From Staphylococcus coagulans (GTDB lineage Bacteria > Bacillota > Bacilli > Staphylococcales > Staphylococcaceae), in assembly GCF_002901995.1 (NCBI RefSeq), contig NZ_PPQN01000022.1:1-64000 (forward strand): a stretch of DNA of 64,000 nucleotides. Reading direction: 5' to 3'. Position 1 is the first letter of the stretch, and the number at the start of each line of letters is the position of its first letter. Shown one piece after another: positions 1 through 10,397 of this stretch. A model generated the notes under the pieces. The model was not told where the DNA came from, did no database searches, and saw only the letters and a program-made list of their open reading frames with translations. Made by a program: the position numbers and the translations under genes.

Positions 1-109
1 ATTTTAAATGTTACTTTGAAGTTGATGATACCATTTTTGTTGCTTCAATATTTTAAATAAACTGAATAAACATTTTAAAATGTAATCAAGTATTGAAAAA
101 CTAAAATTA

Positions 110-138
110 TTGACACTTTTATTATTATTTTGTAATAA
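110..138 (+). promoter_or_regulatory. Promoter of rel
   Basis: A perfect -35 box TTGACA (110-115) and a -10 box TAATAA (133-138) are separated by 17 bases. The pair lies about 80 bases upstream of the rel start codon, so this looks like a housekeeping SigA promoter for rel-dtd-lytH. The first 109 bases of the window hold nothing else I can support. Confidence 0.7.
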
Positions 139-220
139 AATTATGCGTTGTGATACGGTTCAATTATTTTTAATCATGTAGTATGATAGAATTATTATTT
201 ATAACGTGGGGGTGACCAAA

Positions 221-2410
221 ATGAATAACGAATATCCATATAGTGTAGATGAGGTATTGCATAAAGCAAAAACATATTTAGACAATGAACAATATGAATA
301 TGTATTAAAAAGTTATCACATTGCTTACCAAGCACACGAAGGACAATTTCGTAAAAACGGTTTACCATATATAATGCACCCTATTCAAGTGGCAGGTATA
401 TTAACTGAAATGCATCTCGATGGACCAACGATAGTTGCAGGTTTTTTACATGATGTGATTGAAGATACGCCGTATACTTTTGATGATGTTGAAGAAATGT
501 TCAATGTGGAAATTGCGACAATTGTCGATGGGGTTACGAAATTAAAAAAGGTAAAATACCGTTCGAAAGAAGAGCAACAAGCTGAAAATCATCGTAAATT
601 ATTTATTGCAATTGCTAAAGATGTACGTGTCATTTTAGTAAAATTAGCTGACCGATTACATAATATGAGGACTTTGCGCGCGATGCCTCGTGAGAAACAA
701 ATTCGAATTTCAAAAGAAACATTGGAAATTTATGCACCGCTTGCCCATCGTTTAGGGATCAATACAATTAAGTGGGAATTAGAGGATATTGCATTAAGAT
801 ATATTGATAATGTTCAATATTTCAGAATTGTTAATCTCATGAAAAAGAAACGAAGTGAACGTGAAGCTTATATTGAAAATGCAATTCAAAATATACGTAA
901 AGAAATGGATATTATGGAAATTAGTGGTGAAATCAGTGGTCGCCCCAAACATATCTACAGTATTTATCGTAAAATGATGAAGCAAAAGAAACAGTTCGAT
1001 CAGATTTTTGATTTGCTTGCTGTACGTGTTATCGTTAACTCTATAAAAGACTGTTACGCTGTTTTAGGACTCGTCCACACCCTTTGGAAACCGATGCCAG
1101 GTCGTTTTAAAGATTATATTGCAATGCCAAAACAAAATATGTATCAGTCATTGCATACTACTGTCGTTGGTCCGAATGGTGACCCATTAGAAATCCAAAT
1201 TCGTACTTTTGAAATGCATGAAATTGCAGAGCATGGGGTTGCAGCGCATTGGGCTTATAAAGAAGGAAAACAAGTTGATAAAGATAGTGAAACGTATAAT
1301 AAAAAGCTAAATTGGCTAAAAGATATTGCAGAAACTGACCATACTTCTTCTGATGCACAAGAATTTATTGAGTCACTTAAATTTGATTTGCAAAGCGATA
1401 AAGTTTACGCTTTTACACCGGCGAGTGATGTGATTGAGTTACCGTACGGCGCGGTACCGATTGATTTTGCATATGCAATTCACAGTGAAGTCGGTAATAA
1501 AATGATAGGTGCAAAAGTAAACGGTAAAATTGTTCCGATTGACTACGTTTTACAAACCGGTGATATCGTTGAAATTAGAACGAGTAAGCATTCATATGGC
1601 CCAAGTCGTGATTGGTTAAAAATCGTACGTTCATCAAGTGCTAAGAGTAAAATTAAAAGTTTCTTTAAAAAACAAGATCGCTCTTCAAATATTGAAAAAG
1701 GTAAGTTTATGGTGGAAGCTGAGCTTAAAGAGCAAGGCTTTAAACCTGACGAACTGTTAACTGAACGCAATTTAAAAATTGTAAATGATAAGTATAATTT
1801 TGCGAATGAAGATGATTTATATGCCGCAGTTGGCTTTGGTGGTGTAACATCAGCTCAAATCGTCAACAAACTTACTGAAAGAATTCGCATTGAAAACAAG
1901 CAAAAAGCGTTGAATCAAGCACAACAAGTGACGAAATCAGCACCTATTAAAGATCATATTACGACAGATTCAGGTGTATATGTTGAAGGTTTAGATAATG
2001 TTTTAATAAAGTTATCAAAATGTTGCAATCCGATACCGGGTGATAAAATATTAGGCTATATTACAAAGGGTCACGGTATTAAGGTGCACCGCACGGATTG
2101 TCCAAATATTCAAAACGAAAAAGAGCGTTTAATTGATGTGGAATGGGTCAAATCTAAAAATGCAGCTCAGAAATACCAAGTGGATTTAGAAGTCACTGCT
2201 TACGACAGAAATGGCTTATTAAATGAGGTTTTACAAGCAGTGAATAGCACCTCTAGTCAATTAATTAAAGTTGCAGGTAAATCTGATATTGATAAAAATG
2301 CTGTCATTAATTTGAGTATTATGGTAAAAAATGTACATGAAGTGTATAAAGTTGCTGATAAAATCAAACAACTCGGCGATATCTATACAGTAACACGAGT
2401 TTGGAATTAG
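221..2410 (+). CDS. rel: Bifunctional (p)ppGpp synthase/hydrolase Rel
   Basis: Long RelA/SpoT homologue (729 aa) that makes and degrades the alarmone (p)ppGpp in the stringent response. The N-terminal HD hydrolase domain shows HD at residues 77-78 and ED at 81-82. The synthetase domain follows (about 240-320, with [10 protein letters not shown] and YQSLHTT). Then come a TGS domain (about 390-450), a conserved-cysteine segment ([16 protein letters not shown]) and a C-terminal ACT domain. The frame is open from a GTG at 206, but the ATG at 221 is chosen because GGGGGTGA lies just ahead and the protein then begins MNNEYP like the S. aureus protein. It is followed after 12 bases by dtd. Confidence 0.97.
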   Translation: MNNEYPYSVDEVLHKAKTYLDNEQYEYVLKSYHIAYQAHEGQFRKNGLPYIMHPIQVAGILTEMHLDGPTIVAGFLHDVIEDTPYTFDDVEEMFNVEIATIVDGVTKLKKVKYRSKEEQQAENHRKLFIAIAKDVRVILVKLADRLHNMRTLRAMPREKQIRISKETLEIYAPLAHRLGINTIKWELEDIALRYIDNVQYFRIVNLMKKKRSEREAYIENAIQNIRKEMDIMEISGEISGRPKHIYSIYRKMMKQKKQFDQIFDLLAVRVIVNSIKDCYAVLGLVHTLWKPMPGRFKDYIAMPKQNMYQSLHTTVVGPNGDPLEIQIRTFEMHEIAEHGVAAHWAYKEGKQVDKDSETYNKKLNWLKDIAETDHTSSDAQEFIESLKFDLQSDKVYAFTPASDVIELPYGAVPIDFAYAIHSEVGNKMIGAKVNGKIVPIDYVLQTGDIVEIRTSKHSYGPSRDWLKIVRSSSAKSKIKSFFKKQDRSSNIEKGKFMVEAELKEQGFKPDELLTERNLKIVNDKYNFANEDDLYAAVGFGGVTSAQIVNKLTERIRIENKQKALNQAQQVTKSAPIKDHITTDSGVYVEGLDNVLIKLSKCCNPIPGDKILGYITKGHGIKVHRTDCPNIQNEKERLIDVEWVKSKNAAQKYQVDLEVTAYDRNGLLNEVLQAVNSTSSQLIKVAGKSDIDKNAVINLSIMVKNVHEVYKVADKIKQLGDIYTVTRVWN

Positions 2411-2422
2411 GAGTGCTTAATT

Positions 2423-2875
2423 ATGAGAATCGTTGTACAACGTGTGCAATCTGCTAGTGTGAAAAACAGCCAAATAGCGCGTTCTATAGATCGAGGATTA
2501 TGCTTACTCGTAGGCATTGGTGAAAATGATACAAAAGCGGATGCAGATGCACTCGCTAAGAAGATTGCTAATTCTCGCATTTTTGAGGATGAAAATGGCA
2601 AATTAAACTTAAATGTCCAACAAATCGAAGGGCATATTTTGTCAATCTCACAATTTACCTTGTATGCTGATGTGCGAAAAGGTAATCGACCAGGATTTAG
2701 TAAAGCAATGTCTCCTGACGAAGCCAATGCATTATATTTATATTTTAATGAGCAATTACGCACTTATCATTTAGCTGTTGAAACAGGTCAATTTGGAACA
2801 GATATGATTGTAGATATTCAAAATGATGGACCCGTGACGATAATCTATGAAAGTATTGATGGCAAAATCCTATGA
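2423..2875 (+). CDS. dtd: D-aminoacyl-tRNA deacylase
   Basis: DTD family protein of 150 aa, the usual full length. It hydrolyses the ester between D-amino acids (and mis-attached glycine) and tRNA, protecting translation. The two signature motifs of the dimeric active site are present: SQFTLY near residues 76-81 and NDGPVT near 134-139. The gene lies 12 bases after rel with its own AGGAG, and its last four bases overlap the start of lytH (ATGA). It is therefore part of the rel-dtd-lytH transcription unit. Confidence 0.95.
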   Translation: MRIVVQRVQSASVKNSQIARSIDRGLCLLVGIGENDTKADADALAKKIANSRIFEDENGKLNLNVQQIEGHILSISQFTLYADVRKGNRPGFSKAMSPDEANALYLYFNEQLRTYHLAVETGQFGTDMIVDIQNDGPVTIIYESIDGKIL

Positions 2876-3747
2876 AAAAAGTAGATCAATGGTTAAAGGA
2901 AAAAAGAATCAAACCGCATAGATTTTATTTAGCGTTACTCATCTTGGCTGTTTTCATTGCAATCGTTATTTCTTTTATCTTAATTAGAGAGAGTCATACG
3001 AGCCAAATTCATGTTGTGGAAGATGCAGAAATTAGAACGGGTCCTAATGCTGCATTTCCAGTGATATATAAAGTTAAAGAAGGCGACAGTTTTGTCAAAA
3101 TAGGACAAAGTGGCAAGTGGATTGAAGTTCGCTCACCAGATGGCAATGAAAAAGGTTGGATTGCTGGTTGGCATACTAATCTAGACATTAAAGAAGACGA
3201 AAACCCTTATGCTCATCCATTAAAGAACAAAGTTATCGTTCTTGATCCAGGGCACGGAGGTGGAGATCAAGGCGCTGCTAGTCAAACGGGTAAGAAAACT
3301 TTAGAAAAAAATATGACTCTAAAAACAGGTTTAGAATTAAAAGAACTGCTTGAAAAAGAAGGGGCAAAAGTCAAATTAACGCGCACTAAGGATGAGTACG
3401 TTAAATTAAAAGATAGAAATTTGAAAGGCGATGTATTTATCAGTATTCATAATGATGCCCTTGACTCACCTAATGCGAATGGCGCAACTGTTTATTGGTT
3501 CCACGAACAGCAACAAGTACTTGCGGAAACCTTAAATGCAAGTATTCAAAAGAAAGCGATATTATCTGATCGTGGTCCAAGGCAAGAAAACTATCAAGTA
3601 CTACGTCAAACAGAAATGCCTGCTGTTTTACTCGAGCTTGGCTATATTAGTAATCCAACTGACGAAGTGTTGATTAGAGATGTAAATCATAGAAAGATAG
3701 TTGAAACTGCCATCGTTGATGGATTAAAAAATTATTTTTTAAGTTAA
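2872..3747 (+). CDS. lytH: Cell-wall amidase LytH
   Basis: N-acetylmuramoyl-L-alanine amidase of 291 aa, the length of staphylococcal LytH. That enzyme trims stem peptides from nascent peptidoglycan with a membrane partner (ActH in S. aureus). The sequence shows a basic N-terminus, one membrane segment (about residues 18-40), an SH3b-like region (about 45-105) and an Amidase_3 domain from about 119. Zinc-site motifs visible are LDPGHGG (His near 128), SIHNDA, and the late glutamate in LLELGY. It starts inside the dtd stop (ATGA overlap), so it is translationally coupled. No partner gene lies nearby. Confidence 0.93.
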   Translation: MKKVDQWLKEKRIKPHRFYLALLILAVFIAIVISFILIRESHTSQIHVVEDAEIRTGPNAAFPVIYKVKEGDSFVKIGQSGKWIEVRSPDGNEKGWIAGWHTNLDIKEDENPYAHPLKNKVIVLDPGHGGGDQGAASQTGKKTLEKNMTLKTGLELKELLEKEGAKVKLTRTKDEYVKLKDRNLKGDVFISIHNDALDSPNANGATVYWFHEQQQVLAETLNASIQKKAILSDRGPRQENYQVLRQTEMPAVLLELGYISNPTDEVLIRDVNHRKIVETAIVDGLKNYFLS

Positions 3748-3751
3748 CATC

Positions 3752-3780
3752 TTGAAACTCAACACAAAAACAGTTATGAT
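3752..3780 (+). promoter_or_regulatory. Promoter of the hisS-aspS T-box transcript
   Basis: TTGAAA (3752-3757) and TATGAT (3775-3780) are spaced by 17 bases, directly after the lytH stop codon and ahead of the T-box leader. This fits a SigA promoter starting transcription near 3787. Confidence 0.65.
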
Positions 3781-3786
3781 AATGAA

Positions 3787-4058
3787 TGAATTTTATATTT
3801 ATCACCGTTAGTATTCTTGAAGTGACTTTTAGATTCCTGAAGAAATCCAGAGAGTTTATCCTAGGCTGAAAGATAAACCTTCAAGTTAAGTTTTTGAACA
3901 CAAGAAGAGGTACTTTATGAAAATAAAGTCGTACAGCCAACGTTACTGGCTATAGAGTGAAGTACAATCGTGACAGTTGATTGTGCTTAATTAGGGTGGC
4001 AACACGGCTTAAAGTACGTCCCTTGTATGCAAAAGTCATACAAGGGGCTTTTTTTATT
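3787..4058 (+). promoter_or_regulatory. T-box riboswitch, histidine-type
   Basis: tRNA-sensing leader of hisS-aspS. The conserved T-box AGGGTGGCAACACGG begins at 3993. It can pair into an antiterminator that competes with the terminator hairpin 4021-4045 (CCTTGTATG with CATACAAGG), which is followed by a T-run at 4049-4055. In the Stem I region the specifier-loop hallmark GAA (3896-3898) is followed by CAC (3899-3901) and then A. CAC is a histidine codon and suits the first gene. Stem and loop limits were read by eye, so the 5' boundary is approximate. Confidence 0.9.
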
Positions 4059-4103
4059 CAAAATTTGATGACTGGTGCAATCAATGATAAAGGAGAGATG
4101 AAG

Positions 4104-5375
4104 ATGATTCACATTCCGCGTGGAACGCAAGATATATTACCTCAAGATACTTCAAAATGGCAGTATATTGAATCAAAATTAGATGAATTAATGAAACTGT
4201 ATAATTATCAAGAAATTAGAACACCTATTTTTGAAAGTACAGATTTATTTGCACGTGGCGTTGGTGATTCAACTGACGTTGTGCAAAAAGAAATGTACAC
4301 ATTTAAAGATAAAGGGGATCGTAGTATTACATTACGACCAGAGGGAACAGCTGCTGTAGTAAGAAGTTATATCGAAAACAAAATGCAGGGCAACCCTAAT
4401 CAACCTGTTAAATTGTATTATAATGGGCCGATGTTTCGTTATGAAAGAAAACAAAAAGGACGCTATCGCCAATTTAACCAATTTGGCGTTGAAGTGATTG
4501 GTGCTGAAAATCCAAGTATTGATGCTGAAGTTTTAGCATTAGTCATGCATATTTACCAATCATTTGGTTTGAAAAAACTTAAACTTGTCATTAATAGTGT
4601 TGGTGATGCAGAATCACGTAAAGAATATCAAGAAGCACTTCGCGAACATTTTAGACCTGTCATCCATAATTATTGTCAAGATTGCCAAAATCGAATTGAG
4701 ACCAATCCAATGCGTATTTTAGATTGTAAAGTCGATCGCAATCAACCAGAGATGAAAACAGCACCTTCGATCATTGATTATTTAAATGATTATTCAAAAT
4801 CGTATTTTGAAGAAGTGAAAGCACACTTGGATCGTTTAGGTATCCCGTATGAAGTGGATCCAACGCTTGTTCGTGGATTAGATTATTATACGCACACAGC
4901 GTTTGAATTGATGATGGATAACGAAGCGTATGATGGCGCAATTACTACGCTTTGTGGTGGTGGCCGTTACAATGGCTTGTTAGAGTTATTGGATGGACCT
5001 AAAGAAACAGGTATTGGGTTTGCATTAAGTATTGAACGTTTACTATTAGCTTTAGAAGAAGAAGGAATCGAACTTCCAGAAGAGAACCAAATTGACTTAT
5101 TTATTGCAACTATGGGAGAAAAAGCTGATCGATATGCTGTAACATTACTTAATCGTTTGAGATATGATGGTATTTCAGCTGATAAAGATTATTTGTCACG
5201 TAAATTAAAAGGACAAATGAAACAAGCTGACCGTCTTAACGCAACCTATACGATCGTAATAGGGGATCAAGAACTAGAAAATGGCGAAGTTGCAGTGAAA
5301 CATATGGCAACCGGGGAGTCAAAAACAATGAAATTTGAAGAAATTGAAAGCTATATTAATGGAGGCAGAAAGTAA
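4104..5375 (+). CDS. hisS: Histidyl-tRNA synthetase
   Basis: Class II synthetase of 423 aa that charges tRNA-His. It begins [13 protein letters not shown], the typical HisRS start. Motif 2 ([19 protein letters not shown]), the two histidine-binding signatures ([14 protein letters not shown] and GGGRYNGL) and motif 3 ([11 protein letters not shown]) are visible, followed by a C-terminal anticodon-binding domain. The frame is open much further upstream through the T-box. The ATG at 4104 is chosen because AGGAGAG (4091-4097) is well spaced from it. An ATG at 4098 would sit too close. The stop overlaps the aspS start by one base. Confidence 0.97.
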   Translation: MIHIPRGTQDILPQDTSKWQYIESKLDELMKLYNYQEIRTPIFESTDLFARGVGDSTDVVQKEMYTFKDKGDRSITLRPEGTAAVVRSYIENKMQGNPNQPVKLYYNGPMFRYERKQKGRYRQFNQFGVEVIGAENPSIDAEVLALVMHIYQSFGLKKLKLVINSVGDAESRKEYQEALREHFRPVIHNYCQDCQNRIETNPMRILDCKVDRNQPEMKTAPSIIDYLNDYSKSYFEEVKAHLDRLGIPYEVDPTLVRGLDYYTHTAFELMMDNEAYDGAITTLCGGGRYNGLLELLDGPKETGIGFALSIERLLLALEEEGIELPEENQIDLFIATMGEKADRYAVTLLNRLRYDGISADKDYLSRKLKGQMKQADRLNATYTIVIGDQELENGEVAVKHMATGESKTMKFEEIESYINGGRK

Positions 5376-7144
5376 TGAACAAACGAACGACGTACTGTGG
5401 TTTAGTCACAGAAGCATATTTAGGACAAGAGATTACATTAAAAGGTTGGGTCCACAACCGTAGAGATTTAGGGGGGCTTATCTTTGTAGATGTTCGCGAT
5501 AGAGAAGGCTATGTACAAGTCGTATTTAATCCTGATTTCTCTGAAGAAGCATTAAAAGTTGCTGAACGTATTCGCTCAGAATATGTTGTTGAAATAACGG
5601 GTACAGTAACGAAAAGAAATCCAGAAACGGTTAACCCTAAACTTAAAACGGGGCAAATAGAAGTACAAGCAAAATCCATTGAAATTATTAATCAATCCGA
5701 GACACCGCCATTTTCTATCAATGAAGATAACATCAATGTAGATGAAAATATTCGACTTAAATATCGCTACTTAGATTTACGACGTGAAAAGTTAGCTCAA
5801 ACATTTAAAATGCGTCATCAAATTACAAAATCAATTCGTACATTTCTAGATGATCAAGGTTTTTATGATGTGGAAACGCCTGTTTTAACAAAGTCTACAC
5901 CTGAAGGGGCACGTGACTACCTCGTCCCATCCCGTGTACACGAGGGTGAATTTTATGCACTTCCTCAATCACCACAGTTATTTAAACAATTGCTTATGAT
6001 TAGTGGATTCGATAAATATTATCAAATTGTTAAATGTTTCCGAGATGAAGACTTACGTGCTGACCGTCAGCCTGAATTTACACAAATAGATATTGAAATG
6101 AGTTTCGTTGAACAAGAAGATGTCATTCAATTAGGCGAAGCAATGGCTAAAAAAGTTGTATCTGATGTTAAACAGGTTACTTTGACAGATGCATTTCCGC
6201 GTATGACTTATGCTGAAGCAATGGAAAGATACGGTACAGATAAGCCAGATACACGATTCGGTATGGAATTGATTGACGTTTCAGAGTTAGGTGAAGTCAT
6301 GGACTTTAAAGTGTTTAAAGGTGCTGTTGAAAGTGGGGGTCAAGTGAAAGCCATCATCGTTGAAAATGGTGCTAAAGATTACACAAGAAAAGACATCGAT
6401 GGTTTAACTGAATTTGTCAATATTTATGGCGCTAAAGGATTAGCATGGGTTAAAGTTGTAGAAGATGGCTTGAGTGGACCTATTGCACGATTTTTCGCAG
6501 CTGAGCATGTTGAGAAATTACAATCGCTCACAAATGCTAAAGATGGAGACCTTGTGTTATTTGTTGCTGATACAAAAGAGGTCGTTGCACAAAGTTTAGG
6601 CGCTTTACGAAATAAGTTAGGAAAGGAAAGAGGTCTGATTGATCCTGAAAAATTGAATTTCTTATGGGTTACTGACTGGCCATTACTTGAATATGATGAA
6701 GAAGCACGTCGTTATGTAGCGGCGCACCATCCATTTACTTCACCAAAAGTAGAAGATATCGAATTGTTAGAATCAGCACCTGAAAAAGCGCAAGCGCAAG
6801 CTTATGACCTCGTTTTAAATGGTTATGAATTAGGTGGCGGTTCTATACGTATTCATAATGGAGAATTACAACAAAAAATGTTTAAAGCGCTTGGCTTTTC
6901 TGATGAAGCTGCGCAAGAGCAATTCGGATTTTTATTAGATGCATTTAAATATGGCGCACCTCCACATGGGGGCATCGCATTAGGATTGGACCGTTTTGTG
7001 ATGCTATTGACAGGTCGTACAAATTTACGTGATACGATCGCCTTCCCTAAAACTGCATCGGCTACAGATTTATTAACAGATGCGCCGAGTCCTGTTTCTA
7101 ACCGACAATTAGATGACCTGTCTTTGCGTATTAAAAACATTTAA
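5375..7144 (+). CDS. aspS: Aspartyl-tRNA synthetase
   Basis: Bacterial-type AspRS of 589 aa. The order is an N-terminal OB-fold anticodon domain (about 1-105), a class II catalytic core, the bacterial GAD insertion (about 280-420) and a C-terminal extension. Motif 2 ([16 protein letters not shown]) and motif 3 ([12 protein letters not shown]) are clear. The ATG overlaps the hisS stop by one base and is preceded by GGAGG, so the two genes are co-translated and share the T-box. Whether this enzyme is discriminating or not (Asp only, or Asp and Asn) cannot be judged from the sequence alone. Confidence 0.97.
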   Translation: MNKRTTYCGLVTEAYLGQEITLKGWVHNRRDLGGLIFVDVRDREGYVQVVFNPDFSEEALKVAERIRSEYVVEITGTVTKRNPETVNPKLKTGQIEVQAKSIEIINQSETPPFSINEDNINVDENIRLKYRYLDLRREKLAQTFKMRHQITKSIRTFLDDQGFYDVETPVLTKSTPEGARDYLVPSRVHEGEFYALPQSPQLFKQLLMISGFDKYYQIVKCFRDEDLRADRQPEFTQIDIEMSFVEQEDVIQLGEAMAKKVVSDVKQVTLTDAFPRMTYAEAMERYGTDKPDTRFGMELIDVSELGEVMDFKVFKGAVESGGQVKAIIVENGAKDYTRKDIDGLTEFVNIYGAKGLAWVKVVEDGLSGPIARFFAAEHVEKLQSLTNAKDGDLVLFVADTKEVVAQSLGALRNKLGKERGLIDPEKLNFLWVTDWPLLEYDEEARRYVAAHHPFTSPKVEDIELLESAPEKAQAQAYDLVLNGYELGGGSIRIHNGELQQKMFKALGFSDEAAQEQFGFLLDAFKYGAPPHGGIALGLDRFVMLLTGRTNLRDTIAFPKTASATDLLTDAPSPVSNRQLDDLSLRIKNI

Positions 7145-7175
7145 AATATCATTTCACAGGGTGATAAACTTATTA

Positions 7176-7204
7176 TTTGCTAAATCACTGATTTGTGATA
7201 TGAT
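7176..7204 (+). promoter_or_regulatory. Promoter of 6S RNA
   Basis: A strong -10 box TATGAT (7199-7204) lies 17 bases after a weak -35 TTTGCT (7176-7181), just before the start of the 6S-like structure. The -10 also serves to place the likely RNA 5' end near 7211. Confidence 0.5.
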
Positions 7205-7210
7205 GAATTC

Positions 7211-7445
7211 ATAAGATAGTCGTCTGCAATGTTCGTAAGTTCGCTTTTTGTATTTTGACCTAACACTCTTTGATCAGGGAGCCCAATGGGTTTTCTTGCA
7301 GCGCACACGCCTCTCAAGGAGGACTTGCAAAACAAGAAACAGGGCACCCACCTGTATATAGCAGGCCAAAATGATCAAGCATTTTCAACTACGGCATGAC
7401 GGATTCTATCGGTACGCAAGACACTTTGTCTTGCGTATTTTTTAT
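7211..7445 (+). ncRNA. ssrS: 6S RNA
   Basis: Non-coding RNA that binds housekeeping RNA polymerase by mimicking an open promoter. The segment folds into a long interrupted rod. TTTGATCA near 7269 faces TGATCAAG near 7372, GGGAGCCCA near 7277 faces the GGGCACCC region near 7342, and TTCTTGCAG near 7293 faces CTTGCAAAACAAG near 7322. It ends in a terminator (ACGCAAGAC / GTCTTGCGT with a T-run, about 7414-7443). It lies between aspS and the tcdA/yrvM homologue, the same position as bsrA (6S-1) in Bacillus subtilis. There is no reading frame in it. Confidence 0.85.
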
Positions 7446-7489
7446 GCTTTCACATATAAATGTATAACTTAGCTATGAAGGAGATTAAT

Positions 7490-8257
7490 ATGAAACATCA
7501 ATTTTCTCGTAATGAACTTGCAATCGGCCAAGAAGGATTAGACAAGTTGAAACAATCGACAGTAGCTGTATTAGGTGTTGGTGGTGTAGGTTCTTTTGCA
7601 GCAGAGGCATTGGCACGTACGAACATTGGTCACATTATTTTAATTGATAAAGATGATGTTGATATTACAAATGTGAATCGTCAAATACATGCACTGACAA
7701 CAACAATTGGAAAAAGTAAAGTTGCTTTGATGGAAGAGCGCATTAAACTGATCAATCCTGACTGTAAAGTCACACCACTACATATGTTCTATACTGAAGA
7801 AACGTATGAACAATTATTTAATGACTATGATATTGATTATATTGTTGATGCAAGTGATACGATTATTTATAAAGTTCATCTTATGGAACAATGTCTTAAG
7901 AGAGGTATTAAAATTATCTCAAGCATGGGTGCTGCCAATAAAACAGATCCTACACAATTTGAAATTGCTGATATTTCAAAAACACATACAGATCCAATCG
8001 CTCGAGTAATAAGAAATAAATTAAAACAAAAAGGCATTAAAAAGGGCATCTCAGTAGTTTTCTCAGGTGAAAGTCCTATCGTGATTCGTGAAGATGTCAA
8101 AGCAGTGGTAGGCGATGCTCAAGGCAAAAATAGAAAAGCACAAATGCCACCATCTTCTAATGCATATGTACCAAGTGTCGTCGGTTTAATATGTGCAAGT
8201 TATGTTTGTAACGATATACTTAAATCTATTCCATTACAACGTATTAAAGATCGTTAA
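7490..8257 (+). CDS. tcdA: tRNA threonylcarbamoyladenosine dehydratase (TcdA/YrvM)
   Basis: E1-like ATP-dependent dehydratase of 255 aa that cyclises the t6A37 modification of tRNAs to ct6A. The N-terminal Rossmann nucleotide-binding motif is GVGGVGSFAAEAL. Conserved E1-like residues follow (DKDDVDITNVNRQ, DASDT). The frame is open from 7460, but the ATG at 7490 is preceded by AAGGAG (7478-7483) and gives the standard N-terminus MKHQFSRNELA. It follows the 6S RNA terminator, so it is presumably transcribed from its own weak promoter or by read-through. Confidence 0.93.
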   Translation: MKHQFSRNELAIGQEGLDKLKQSTVAVLGVGGVGSFAAEALARTNIGHIILIDKDDVDITNVNRQIHALTTTIGKSKVALMEERIKLINPDCKVTPLHMFYTEETYEQLFNDYDIDYIVDASDTIIYKVHLMEQCLKRGIKIISSMGAANKTDPTQFEIADISKTHTDPIARVIRNKLKQKGIKKGISVVFSGESPIVIREDVKAVVGDAQGKNRKAQMPPSSNAYVPSVVGLICASYVCNDILKSIPLQRIKDR

Positions 8258-8422
8258 GTATAGAAATTGCACACTGAAGAAGTTAATTATATCAATTTTT
8301 TAAGTGTCATAGATAGTGATTGATGACGAGACGACTGAGGGAATAGGACGAATCGAAGTTTACTGGCTGAGGCTACCTTCTCGGAAATAGAAGCCAGACT
8401 ATACAAAGTTTTATCATAATAA

Positions 8423-8468
8423 AGAAGCGCTAAGATGAATTATTAATAGAAAATCATCTTAGCGCTAT
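8423..8468. terminator. Bidirectional terminator between tcdA and rarA
   Basis: AGCGCTAAGATGA and TCATCTTAGCGCT form a 13-bp stem with A-rich and T-rich flanks on either side. It serves tcdA (+) and rarA (-), which converge here. The rest of 8258-8545 holds a weaker hairpin (CTGGCT near 8363 with AGCCAG near 8392) and no gene. Confidence 0.8.
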
Positions 8469-8545
8469 TTATTTAGGGATTAATGTCCTAGGTGCTTTAC
8501 AAATATAGTTTATGAATTAATAGTGACTAATAACACGTGAGCATT

Positions 8546-9826
8546 TTACTTTTGATGAAGTTGATTCTGTTGCTTTTTAATATTGTCATAAATTTGTTTG
8601 AAATGGTGTTCTGTTTTAGAAGTGTCTTTTGGCTCGTAGTATTCCCGCTTTGCTAATGAATCAGGCAAGTATTGTTGGGCGACAAAACCATTAGAGAAAT
8701 CATGAGGATATTGATAACCTATCGCGCGTCCAAGAGATTTCGCGCCTTCATAGTGACCGTCTCTTAAGTAATCAGGAATTTGTCCAACATGACCTTTACG
8801 GATATCACTAAGTGCAGCATCAATAGATTTAATAGCAGAATTAGATTTTGGTGATAGGCAAAGTTCGATAACCGCTTGACTCAATGGAATTCTTGCTTCG
8901 GGAAAGCCAAGTCGTTCAGCCGCTTCGATAGCTGCGAGTGTGCGTTGTCCTGCACCAGGAGATGCTAAACCTATATCTTCATAACTAATCACTAGTAAAC
9001 GTCTAGCAATCGTTGGTAAATCTCCAGCTTGAATTAAACGTGCTAAATAATGTAATGCCGCATTGACATCACTTCCGCGTATTGACTTTTGAAAGGCACT
9101 CATCACGTCATAATGCATATCACCATCCTTATCACTCAGAAAAGCCCCACGTTGGAGACAATCTTCAGCATCTTGAATTGTGATATGTGGAGGTTTCTCA
9201 CTAGAACTTAGTACGGCAAGCTCTAAAGCATTTAAAGCGCTGCGTACATCACCTTGGCTCTGAGTAGCAAAATATTCAAAAGCATCGTTATCCACCTTAG
9301 GCTTATAGCTAAGTAATCCTCTCTCCTCATCTTCTAGCGCATGTGTCAACGCTACTTTGATATCGTCTTTATCAAGAGGATATAATTCAAAAATTTGTGC
9401 ACGTGAGCGAATCGCAGGATTAATTGCGTGGTAGGGATTAGAAGTTGTTGCGCCTATTAATACAATTTTCCCATTTTCTAAGTGCGGTAATAAAAAATCT
9501 TGCTTCGCTTTATCCAATCTATGGATTTCATCCAATAACAAAATGACTTGTCCGGACATTTTTGCTTCTTCAACGATCATTTGCATATCTTTTTTAGTAT
9601 TAGTCACAGCATTCAGTTGTCTAAATTTAAATGCGGTACTTCCCGCAATAGCTTGAGCAATACTCGTTTTTCCTATGCCAGGAGGACCATAAAAAATCAT
9701 AGAAGACAGTCTTTTTGCATTCACCATGCGTCGAATAATCCCTTTTTCGCCAACGAGATGCTTTTGTCCTATCACTTCATCTATATTTCTAGGTCTCATT
9801 CTCGAAGCTAACGGTTCGGTTAACAT
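8546..9826 (-). CDS. rarA: Replication-associated recombination protein RarA (MgsA)
   Basis: AAA+ ATPase of 426 aa of the RarA/MgsA/WRNIP1 family, which acts at stalled replication forks. Walker A is GPPGIGKTS (near residue 47) and Walker B is LLDEIHR. A sensor (GATTSNP) and a C-terminal tetramerisation domain follow. The frame extends 14 codons upstream, but the ATG at 9826 is preceded by CGGAGGG and gives MLTEPLASRMRPR, the family start. It is divergent from cymR, with an AT-rich 110-base gap between the two starts. Confidence 0.93.
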   Translation of the reverse strand: MLTEPLASRMRPRNIDEVIGQKHLVGEKGIIRRMVNAKRLSSMIFYGPPGIGKTSIAQAIAGSTAFKFRQLNAVTNTKKDMQMIVEEAKMSGQVILLLDEIHRLDKAKQDFLLPHLENGKIVLIGATTSNPYHAINPAIRSRAQIFELYPLDKDDIKVALTHALEDEERGLLSYKPKVDNDAFEYFATQSQGDVRSALNALELAVLSSSEKPPHITIQDAEDCLQRGAFLSDKDGDMHYDVMSAFQKSIRGSDVNAALHYLARLIQAGDLPTIARRLLVISYEDIGLASPGAGQRTLAAIEAAERLGFPEARIPLSQAVIELCLSPKSNSAIKSIDAALSDIRKGHVGQIPDYLRDGHYEGAKSLGRAIGYQYPHDFSNGFVAQQYLPDSLAKREYYEPKDTSKTEHHFKQIYDNIKKQQNQLHQK

Positions 9827-9936
9827 CTTTATCCCTCCGTTAAGATTTGTTTTGTACTCTGATTGCATTGGTATTATAATAATATAAATAATGATAAAAT
9901 CAAACTAAATCGGATTATATAAGGTGAGGTAAAAAT

Positions 9937-10356
9937 ATGAAAATATCGACTAAAGGAAGATATGGTTTAACATTAATGATTGCCTTAGCAAAACGTCAAG
10001 GGACTGGGTGTGTGTCGCTTAAAACAATTGCTGAAGAAAATCATTTGAGTGATTTATATTTAGAACAACTTGTAGGCCCTTTGCGTAATGCAGGCTTAAT
10101 TAGAAGCGTTAGAGGTGCAAAAGGGGGCTACGAGTTAAAAATGCCCGCAAATGAAATTACAGCGGGGGATATCATTCGTTTATTAGAAGGGCCACTGACT
10201 ATTGTTGAACGAATGGAATCAGAACCACCTGCCCAGCAACAACTGTGGTTACGAATGAGAAATGCTGTTAAAGAGGTCCTTGATCAAACAACGTTACAAT
10301 CTTTAGCAGATGATAAAGATAGAGACGAACTCGAAGGCTATATGTTCTATATTTAA
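9937..10356 (+). CDS. cymR: Cysteine metabolism repressor CymR (Rrf2 family)
   Basis: Rrf2-family transcription regulator of 139 aa, nearly identical in layout to S. aureus CymR. CymR represses cysteine uptake and synthesis genes, with O-acetylserine thiol-lyase (CysK) as partner in Bacillus. The winged helix-turn-helix is at the N-terminus (MKISTKGRYGLTLMI), with the recognition region around SDLYLEQLVGPLRNAGLI. There is no Fe-S cysteine cluster; the only cysteine is Cys25. It lies upstream of a cysteine desulfurase, fitting a sulfur-metabolism context, although three unrelated genes intervene. Confidence 0.93.
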   Translation: MKISTKGRYGLTLMIALAKRQGTGCVSLKTIAEENHLSDLYLEQLVGPLRNAGLIRSVRGAKGGYELKMPANEITAGDIIRLLEGPLTIVERMESEPPAQQQLWLRMRNAVKEVLDQTTLQSLADDKDRDELEGYMFYI

Positions 10357-10397
10357 AATACGATTTAATCGACGTTATTCTAAGGAGGCTACAAATT

